A model generated the notes under the pieces. That model was not told the DNA's origin, searched no databases, and saw only the letters and a program-made list of their open reading frames with translations. From assembly GCF_014199615.1 (NCBI RefSeq), contig NZ_JACHOB010000002.1, positions 62,001 through 126,000 on the forward strand: 64,000 bases of DNA, written 5' to 3'. Every line of letters begins with the position of its first letter. The stretch's first letter is position 1. The position numbers and the translations under genes are program-made. Shown here one piece after another: positions 58,972 through 64,000 of this stretch. The stretch comes from Parvularcula dongshanensis (GTDB lineage Bacteria; Pseudomonadota; Alphaproteobacteria; Caulobacterales; Parvularculaceae).

Positions 58972-59933
58972 ACCGTCCTCGTGATGTCGTTCGAAAGCGC
59001 CGCGTGGTGCCGCATCAGGCGCAGATAGGGAAGCGGATCCTTGATCCGGGTGAGCGCCCCCGGGACGCGGTGCAGCCAGTCGTGGGCCCGTGTCAGGAAG
59101 AACCGCAGCGCCGCCCCGGTCAGAAGCGTCGGCAGGGCCTCGCGCTCGGCCGCGGCCAGCGGACGCACGCTCTCATACCCCTCGAGCAGCGCCCGGGCAT
59201 TGCGCGTATCGATCGGAGCGTCGGTTTGCGGCTCGGGCGTCCAGGCGTTCATGGAAACGGCGAGGTCGTAGGCGAGCGGACCGGTGCAGGCGAAGTAGAA
59301 GTCGATGATGCCCGTCACCTCGCCCTCGGTCAGGAGCAGGTTGTCGGGAAACAGGTCGGCGTGAATCGTGCCGGTCGGCAGCCCTTGGGGAAGAGCGCCG
59401 CACGCCGAAGCCAGGAGGCGGGGCAGCTCTTCGGACAGGCCGGACTGGATCTCGTCGGCCCGCGGCATCAGCGCGCCCGTCAGCCGAGGCCAGTCCTCAG
59501 CCCCCAGGTCGTTCCGCCGCGTCGGCTCGAAGTCGCCGGTGGCCGCGTGCAGCCGGGCCAACGCCTCGCCGCAAACGCGGGCCTGGGCCGGCGACGGCCG
59601 GTCGGGCGAGACGCCGCGGACGAAGGTGATAAGGGCGGCGGGCCTGCCGCACAGTTCTCGAAGCCGTTCGCCGTCCTTCGCCGTCAGGGGCCTCGCCGCA
59701 GGCAGGCCCGCGTCGGCGACGTGGTCCATCAGCGCGAGGAAGTAGGGCAGGTCCGCAGGCGCGACTCGCTTCTCGTAGAGAGTGAGGATCAGACGCTGCC
59801 CGCCCGCTTCGAGGAGATAGTTCGAGTTCTCGACGCCCTCCGCTATGCCCTTGAAGACGCTTGCCGGCGGCAGACCGTAGCTCGCGAGGAACCTAGTCAG
59901 CTCGTCTTCCGGAACGTGGGTGTAGACGGCCAT
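58968..59933 (-). CDS. thrB: Homoserine kinase (APH-fold type)
   Basis: ThrB of the aminoglycoside-phosphotransferase type, phosphorylating homoserine in threonine synthesis. [23 protein letters not shown] binds [18 protein letters not shown] is the catalytic Brenner loop and [17 protein letters not shown] the metal loop. ATG 59933 gives 321 residues; the longer frame from 60050 is unsupported. Confidence 0.94.
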   Translation of the reverse strand: MAVYTHVPEDELTRFLASYGLPPASVFKGIAEGVENSNYLLEAGGQRLILTLYEKRVAPADLPYFLALMDHVADAGLPAARPLTAKDGERLRELCGRPAALITFVRGVSPDRPSPAQARVCGEALARLHAATGDFEPTRRNDLGAEDWPRLTGALMPRADEIQSGLSEELPRLLASACGALPQGLPTGTIHADLFPDNLLLTEGEVTGIIDFYFACTGPLAYDLAVSMNAWTPEPQTDAPIDTRNARALLEGYESVRPLAAAEREALPTLLTGAALRFFLTRAHDWLHRVPGALTRIKDPLPYLRLMRHHAALSNDITRTV

Positions 59934-60034
59934 CGGGGCGTCCTTACGGCGACTCGCCCGGTGCTGTAGCAAACCTTCCGGCGGGGGCCAGGGCGCTCCT
60001 GAAGCCCACATGGCTTCGCGGTTAGCCTGCTTGC

Positions 60035-60063
60035 TTGACCCCCCCTGCACGGACCGTTACACG
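60035..60063 (+). promoter_or_regulatory. Sigma-70-type promoter of the F0 ATP synthase operon
   Basis: TTGACC (60035-60040), 17 bases, TACACG (60058-60063). It lies 50 bp before atpI. Confidence 0.5.
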
Positions 60064-60113
60064 CGCGCACGAAATCGACGCGGCGTGAGGGTCCTCCTTG
60101 CGGCTTCTTCCGC

Positions 60114-60470
60114 ATGAGCGAGCCTGATCCGAACCGGCCCCCTTCTTCCGACCTCGATCGGCTTGGAGAGCGGTTGACCCAGGGCCGGAGCGAGGCGGGG
60201 CTTACCCCGCCCCCCGGCGCGCAGCATGCGGGCGGCGCCGTCGGAGACGGCCTTCGCATCGCGATCGAGTTCGTGGTGTCCGTGCTTGTCGGCGCGGGGC
60301 TTGGATACGTCCTCGGAGGACTGCTCGGCGGCCGGGTCATCGGCCTGCTGCTGGGGCTCTTCTTCGGGTTCGCAGCCGGGCTTCGCGGCGTCTATCGCGG
60401 AATGATGGCGGGTACTGCCGCCGAGAACGGGACGGAGACGGATGAGCCTGGACGTGACCGCGATGCTTGA
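60114..60470 (+). CDS. atpI: ATP synthase protein I (AtpI/AtpZ-like)
   Basis: A 118-residue protein with a polar N-terminus and two helices (FVVSVLVGAGLGYVLGGLLGG; VIGLLLGLFFGFAAGLRGVYRG). It is the first gene of the F0 operon and assists c-ring assembly or Mg2+ supply. Its last bases overlap atpB. Confidence 0.88.
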   Translation: MSEPDPNRPPSSDLDRLGERLTQGRSEAGLTPPPGAQHAGGAVGDGLRIAIEFVVSVLVGAGLGYVLGGLLGGRVIGLLLGLFFGFAAGLRGVYRGMMAGTAAENGTETDEPGRDRDA

Positions 60471-61296
60471 CGCGCCGTTCGACGTGGCGAGCTGGCTGCT
60501 CGGCCTGGCCCGCGGCATGGCCGCCGGCCCGATGGAGCAGTTCGAGATCGTTCCGATCGTGCCGCTCACCTTCGGCGAGGGCGTGGACCTCAGCTTCACC
60601 AACGCCTCGCTGTGGATGCTGATCAGCTTCGGCACGGCGCTGCTCTTCTTCACCTGGGCGACGCGGCGCGCCGCCCTCGTGCCGGGCAAGGCGCAAGGCT
60701 CCGCTGAGGTCGTCTACGAGTTCATCTCGAAGATGGTCCGCGACACCATGGGCGAGGAGGGCCGGCGCTTCTTTCCCTTCGTCTTCACACTCTTCATCTT
60801 CGTCTTTCTGTCGAACTTCCTGGGCCTCCTGCCCTCCCTGCCCGGCTCGCCCGCCGCGGCGCACAGCTTCACGCCGACGAGCCACATCATCGTCACTTTC
60901 ACACTGGCGGTTCTCTCGGTCGGCCTCGTGTTGGTCTACGGCCTCTACAAGCACGGCTTCGGGTTCCTGAAGCTGTTCGCGCCCCACGGCGTGCCGCTTT
61001 GGCTGCTGCCGCTGATCACCCCGATCGAGATCATCTCGTTCCTTTCGCGCCCGATCAGCCTCGCCGTGCGTCTCTTCGCCAACATGCTGGCCGGCCACGT
61101 CGTGCTGAAGGTGTTCGCGGGCTTCGTGGCCGTGCTCCTCGCATCCGGGCCGCTGCTCATGGGCATCGCGATCCTGCCGCTGATCGGCATCGTCGGCGTC
61201 TTCATCCTCGAGTTCCTGGTGGCGTTCCTCCAGGCCTTCGTCTTCGCGATCCTGACCTGCATCTACCTTCAGGACGCGCTGCACCCGGCGCACTGA
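60442..61296 (+). CDS. atpB: ATP synthase subunit a
   Basis: The stator half-channel of F0, 284 residues. The essential Arg210 lies in ISLAVRLFANMLAGH. VPLTFGEGVDLSFTNASLWM and FLSNFLGLLPSLPG are typical of alphaproteobacterial subunit a. ATG 60442 overlaps atpI by 29 bases; ATG 60463 is the other choice. Confidence 0.96.
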   Translation: MSLDVTAMLDAPFDVASWLLGLARGMAAGPMEQFEIVPIVPLTFGEGVDLSFTNASLWMLISFGTALLFFTWATRRAALVPGKAQGSAEVVYEFISKMVRDTMGEEGRRFFPFVFTLFIFVFLSNFLGLLPSLPGSPAAAHSFTPTSHIIVTFTLAVLSVGLVLVYGLYKHGFGFLKLFAPHGVPLWLLPLITPIEIISFLSRPISLAVRLFANMLAGHVVLKVFAGFVAVLLASGPLLMGIAILPLIGIVGVFILEFLVAFLQAFVFAILTCIYLQDALHPAH

Positions 61297-61353
61297 CCGG
61301 GCTTTCTTCCATCCACCCTGGCCCCGGAGGGGCCGAACCTTCGGAGAGTTTCC

Positions 61354-61578
61354 ATGGACGCAGAAGCGGCAAAGTACATCGGCGCGGGCCTCGCGGTCCT
61401 TCCCCTGTTCGGGGTCGGCATCGGCCTCGGCATCCTGTTCGGCAACTTCATGCAGGGCGCCTTCCGCAACCCGTCCGCCACGCAAGGGCTGACCGGCAAC
61501 TTCTTCATCGCCTTCGCGCTGACCGAAGCGACGGGCCTCTTCGCGCTCGTCATCGCCTTCCTGATCCTCTTCTCCTGA
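61354..61578 (+). CDS. atpE: ATP synthase subunit c
   Basis: A 74-residue two-helix subunit of the rotor. The ion-binding carboxylate is Glu58 in ALTEATGLF. The Na+-type residues, Gln in helix 1 and Ser/Thr after Glu, are not present (GIGLGIL; EAT), so the ring should be proton-coupled. Confidence 0.96.
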   Translation: MDAEAAKYIGAGLAVLPLFGVGIGLGILFGNFMQGAFRNPSATQGLTGNFFIAFALTEATGLFALVIAFLILFS

Positions 61579-61657
61579 TCGGATCAGCTCCCGGCGGGCG
61601 GGGCCGCCCCGTCCGCCGTTCCGGCCCCTCGCGGGCCCACCTTCCTTGGTGAGACCC

Positions 61658-62254
61658 ATGCGTGCCTTGCTAGCTTCGGGGGCTTCGTCCCTCTTCCTCT
61701 TCGGCGCGGCCTTCGCGGCCGAGCCCGTCCCCGGCGAGCAGGAGGGCGGGCTGCCTCAGCTCGACGCCTCGACCTATGCGAGCCAGATCTTCTGGCTGCT
61801 GCTGACCTTCGGCGCGCTCTACTTCGTGCTCTCCCGCATCTTCCTGCCGCGCCTCGGCGGGGTGATCGAGGAGCGCCGGAACCGCATCGCCGACGATTAC
61901 GACCAAGCCGCCGAGTTCAAGCGGCAGGCCGAGGAAGCGCAGGCGGGCTACGAGAAGGCGCTCGCCGACGCGAAGGCCCGCGCGGCCTCCATCGCCGCGG
62001 AGACCCGCGCGTCGATCGACGCCGAGATCGCGGAGATGGAAGAGGAGAACGACGCCCGGCTCGACGCGAAGATCCACGCCGCCGAGGCTCGGATCGCGGA
62101 GACCGCCGAACGTGCGCGCGACGCCGTCTTCCAGGCGGCGCGCGAGACGACCCGTGAGATCGTGTCGAGCCTGACCGGCGAGGCGCCCTCCGAAGCCGAC
62201 GTCGACGACGCGCTTACGACCGCGAGGGAGGACATCCATGCAAGAGCAGCATGA
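61658..62254 (+). CDS. atpF': ATP synthase subunit b-prime
   Basis: The b-prime stator subunit seen in alphaproteobacteria. An N-terminal signal-like helix, a second helix (QIFWLLLTFGALYFVLSRIFLP), then a long charged coiled coil. ATG 61658 is chosen over GTG 61646 because GGTGAG lies 6 bases before it; 198 residues. Confidence 0.92.
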   Translation: MRALLASGASSLFLFGAAFAAEPVPGEQEGGLPQLDASTYASQIFWLLLTFGALYFVLSRIFLPRLGGVIEERRNRIADDYDQAAEFKRQAEEAQAGYEKALADAKARAASIAAETRASIDAEIAEMEEENDARLDAKIHAAEARIAETAERARDAVFQAARETTREIVSSLTGEAPSEADVDDALTTAREDIHARAA

Positions 62255-62852
62255 TCTTCAGAACCCGAACGACGACTTCGTCGACGATGTCCGGGACGAG
62301 TTGACGCTCGACGACGGCACCCTCGTCGACTCTCACGCCCAGGTCGACGACCACTCGGCCCATGGCGCCTGGTACGAGGATACGAACCTGTGGGTCCTCG
62401 TGGCCTTCCTGCTCGTGCTCGGCCTGCTCGCCTGGCAGGGCGTGCACCGCAAGGTCGGCGGCGCCCTCGGCGCGCGTAGCGATCGCATCCGGGGCCAACT
62501 CGACGAGGCGCGGTCGCTCCGGGAGGAGGCGCAGCGCCTGCTCGCCGAGTACCAGAAGCGCCAGCGCGAAGCCGAAGAGGAAGCCAAGTCGATCATCGAG
62601 CAGGCCAAGGACGACGCCAAGATCATGACGTCCGACGCCCGCGTGCACCTCGATGAGCAGCTGGCGCGCCGGACCCGTGCCGCGGAGGACCGGATCGCCC
62701 GGGCCGAAGCGCAGGCTATCGCCGACGTTCGTGGTCATGCAGCCGACCTCGCCGTCGCCGCCGCGCGCCGGATCATCGCGGAGAAGGCGGCTGACGGGCG
62801 GGACCCGCTCATCGACCGGGCGATTTCGGACGTTGCCGTCCGGCTCGGCTGA
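62238..62852 (+). CDS. atpF: ATP synthase subunit b
   Basis: The second stator subunit, 204 residues. An acidic N-terminus of about 45 residues precedes one membrane helix (LWVLVAFLLVLGLLAWQGV) and a coiled coil rich in Arg/Glu/Ala. It overlaps b-prime by 17 bases, with GGGAGG as ribosome site. F1 genes are not here, matching the split atp operons of alphaproteobacteria. Confidence 0.93.
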   Translation: MQEQHDLQNPNDDFVDDVRDELTLDDGTLVDSHAQVDDHSAHGAWYEDTNLWVLVAFLLVLGLLAWQGVHRKVGGALGARSDRIRGQLDEARSLREEAQRLLAEYQKRQREAEEEAKSIIEQAKDDAKIMTSDARVHLDEQLARRTRAAEDRIARAEAQAIADVRGHAADLAVAAARRIIAEKAADGRDPLIDRAISDVAVRLG

Positions 62853-62958
62853 ACGGGGGCCGGGGTACAGCGAATAGACTGTAACCCAACGTTGACTGAA
62901 AGAAGGGCGCGACGCCCCATAATAATTGACGCGTCAGACATCATAGGGAGCGGGCCTC

Positions 62959-63534
62959 ATGCGATCCATCCTAGCGAACGGCATCCTCGCGCTTTGCGCG
63001 TTGCCTCTCGTCGCCTGCAGCTCCATCGGGGGTAAGGAGGACAACTTCGCCTCCCAGATCTCGGACATTGCCGATGCGTGGCGGGACGGGAAGGACGACG
63101 TCGAGAAGGGCCGCCGAACGGTCGAGAAAGGCCGCGACGAGGTCAAGGACGGCCGAGAGGACGTTCAGGACGCAACGAAGCAGCTCGCCCGCTACGAACG
63201 CGACCTGAGCCAAGCGCGCGAAGCCTACAACGCCGCTCTGCTTCTCTCCGGCGCTTCGGCCGCGCGCAGCGCGACCACCGGGACGCCAGTCGCGGAGGAC
63301 GAAGAAGACGACTCCCTTCAGCGTCTAGAGAAGCGGGTCGCCAAGCTGCAGGACGACGTCAAGGACGAGCGGAAGAAGATCGAGCGGGGCCGCAAGGACA
63401 TCCGCGACGGCCAGGACCGGATCAAGAAGGGCGAGGACCTCATCCGGCAGGGTGAACGCAAGATGATCGAGGCGGAGACGGCCTACGCGCGCGATGGCGG
63501 CGGCGATCCCAACTTCTTCGAACGGCTGTTCTGA
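62959..63534 (+). CDS. Coiled-coil lipoprotein with heptad-like repeats
   Basis: A 191-residue lipoprotein with lipobox LVAC (Cys20). The body is almost entirely charged coiled coil, with two blocks of repeated K-x-R-x-x-V-E/D-x-G-R-x-x-V (about 50-80 and 145-175) joined by an Ala/Ser-rich segment (LLLSGASAARSATTGT). It resembles small envelope coiled coils but has no family I can name. A terminator follows. Confidence 0.7.
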   Translation: MRSILANGILALCALPLVACSSIGGKEDNFASQISDIADAWRDGKDDVEKGRRTVEKGRDEVKDGREDVQDATKQLARYERDLSQAREAYNAALLLSGASAARSATTGTPVAEDEEDDSLQRLEKRVAKLQDDVKDERKKIERGRKDIRDGQDRIKKGEDLIRQGERKMIEAETAYARDGGGDPNFFERLF

Positions 63535-63553
63535 GCCGGATCGGATATCGTAC

Positions 63554-64000
63554 TTAGAAGGGACGCTTCGGCGTCCCTTTCTCTTTGCGACGCACGATCG
63601 TGACGGCCTGCGCACCGAGCAGGAAGACGAGCGGGATCGCGCCCGTCACCGCCATGGCGCGCGTGACCGCCTGACCGCCCGCCGACCAGATCGCGGCCCC
63701 CGTCATCGCGGCCAGGACCACGCCCCAGTAAAGCCGTTCCGCGATCGGCGGCTCGCCGCCGCCTCGGCTCAAGAGGCCGAGGACGTAGGCCCCGCTGTCC
63801 GCGCTGGTCACCAGGAACAAGAAGACGAGGAGCAGCGTCACGGCCTGAGTGAGCGCCGCCAACGGGTAGTGCCCGAGAAGCGCGTAGGTCGCTCTTGGCG
63901 CCGTCGAGAAGTCCGCCACGCCGAGTTCCGCCCCCGATGCCTGCACCTCGAGCGCGGCGCCGCCGAAGACGCCGAACCATAGGAGCGTCGCGAGTGCCGG
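63554..64000 (-). CDS. BCCT-family betaine/choline/carnitine transporter, C-terminal part (partial)
   Basis: The frame is open from 64000 to TAA at 63554, giving the last 148 residues. LLWFGVFGGAALEVQ, LVTSADSGAYVL and the last helices fit BCCT carriers, which bring in glycine betaine or choline, usually with Na+. The remainder lies beyond the window. A sodium pump rhodopsin in the same window would supply the gradient for such a carrier. Confidence 0.82.
   Translation of the reverse strand, partial: PALATLLWFGVFGGAALEVQASGAELGVADFSTAPRATYALLGHYPLAALTQAVTLLLVFLFLVTSADSGAYVLGLLSRGGGEPPIAERLYWGVVLAAMTGAAIWSAGGQAVTRAMAVTGAIPLVFLLGAQAVTIVRRKEKGTPKRPF
63557..63582. terminator. Intrinsic terminator between the lipoprotein and the BCCT gene
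   Basis: AAGGGACGC (63558-63566) pairs with GCGTCCCTT (63571-63579) around TTCG, followed by T-rich TCTCTTT on the plus strand. It serves the lipoprotein. The BCCT reading frame on the other strand ends within it, since its last codons are encoded by the stem. Confidence 0.82.

Noticed and set aside
62904-62925. Short stem GGGCG/CGCCC after atpF
   Set aside because: Only 5 bp; followed by AT-rich bases but too weak to call a terminator.
1-64000. CRISPR arrays, insertion sequences, integrases or attachment sites
   Set aside because: No regularly spaced repeats, transposase motifs or integrase signatures were seen; the DUF2793 gene is the only phage-like item.

Overview
The window is GC-rich, densely packed chromosomal DNA from an alphaproteobacterium, most likely a marine one near Parvularculaceae, Hyphomonadaceae or Caulobacterales. 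The lineage call rests on a TrcR-type (DUF1013) cell-cycle regulator, a DUF1465 protein, split b-prime/b ATP synthase subunits in a separate F0 operon, LexA boxes of the GTTC-N7-GTTC type, and promoter motifs of the GGAAC-N16/17-CGTT type used by the general stress sigma factor EcfG. Genus and species cannot be fixed from the sequence alone.

Layout. 1-2.7 kb: the end of a divergent PEP carboxylase, a DUF2147 protein, a MaoC-type hydratase, a degenerate GIY-YIG protein and a Thr-rich membrane protein. 2.7-8.3 kb is the most distinctive block. It holds a sodium-pumping (NDQ-type) rhodopsin behind a perfect EcfG-type promoter motif, a TrkH-type cation channel whose frame overlaps the rhodopsin stop, then a double-domain KaiC-like ATPase, an HWE histidine kinase and a single-domain receiver. 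8.3-15 kb: DUF1465, DUF429 and SIMPL proteins, a hybrid histidine kinase overlapping a PstS-like periplasmic protein, a quinone oxidoreductase and trcR. 15-22.6 kb (mostly minus strand): NAD synthetase, an aminotransferase/dehydrogenase pair for amino-sugar synthesis, class II DAHP synthase and a repeat-built DUF1217 protein with a CtrA-like site. 22.7-26 kb: a tightly overlapping cysK-csaA-GNAT-cystathionine lyase-lipoprotein operon.

26-44 kb is rich in exported enzymes: a Tiki/EreA-like protein, two DUF885 peptidase-like proteins, an M28 peptidase, a 2OG-Fe(II) oxygenase, a VPLPA/PEP-CTERM-type protein, kynureninase opposite an esterase lipoprotein, a Kbp-like protein, a polysaccharide deacetylase beside an isolated nuoE, ubiA, msrB and a DUF2793 phage/GTA-like protein. 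44-47 kb carries a ligase-associated exonuclease and ATP-dependent DNA ligase with a LexA box abutting the first start codon. 47-54 kb: a GH43 glycosidase, an ArsC/Spx-like protein, an AT-richer hypothetical gene, uvrB (with its own LexA box), DUF1328 and dps behind EcfG-like motifs, and tRNA-Ala(CGC). 54-64 kb: gamma-carbonic anhydrase, a ZIP transporter, queC-queE, thrB-rnhA, the F0 ATP synthase operon, a coiled-coil lipoprotein and the end of a BCCT transporter.

Functionally, a light-driven Na+ pump, a TrkH-type channel, a Kbp-like potassium-binding protein and a BCCT carrier suggest an ion and osmotic economy suited to seawater, while the c-subunit sequence looks proton-coupled. Two regulatory themes can be read from the DNA: candidate EcfG stress promoters (rhodopsin, DUF1328, dps) and candidate SOS boxes (uvrB, exonuclease-ligase).
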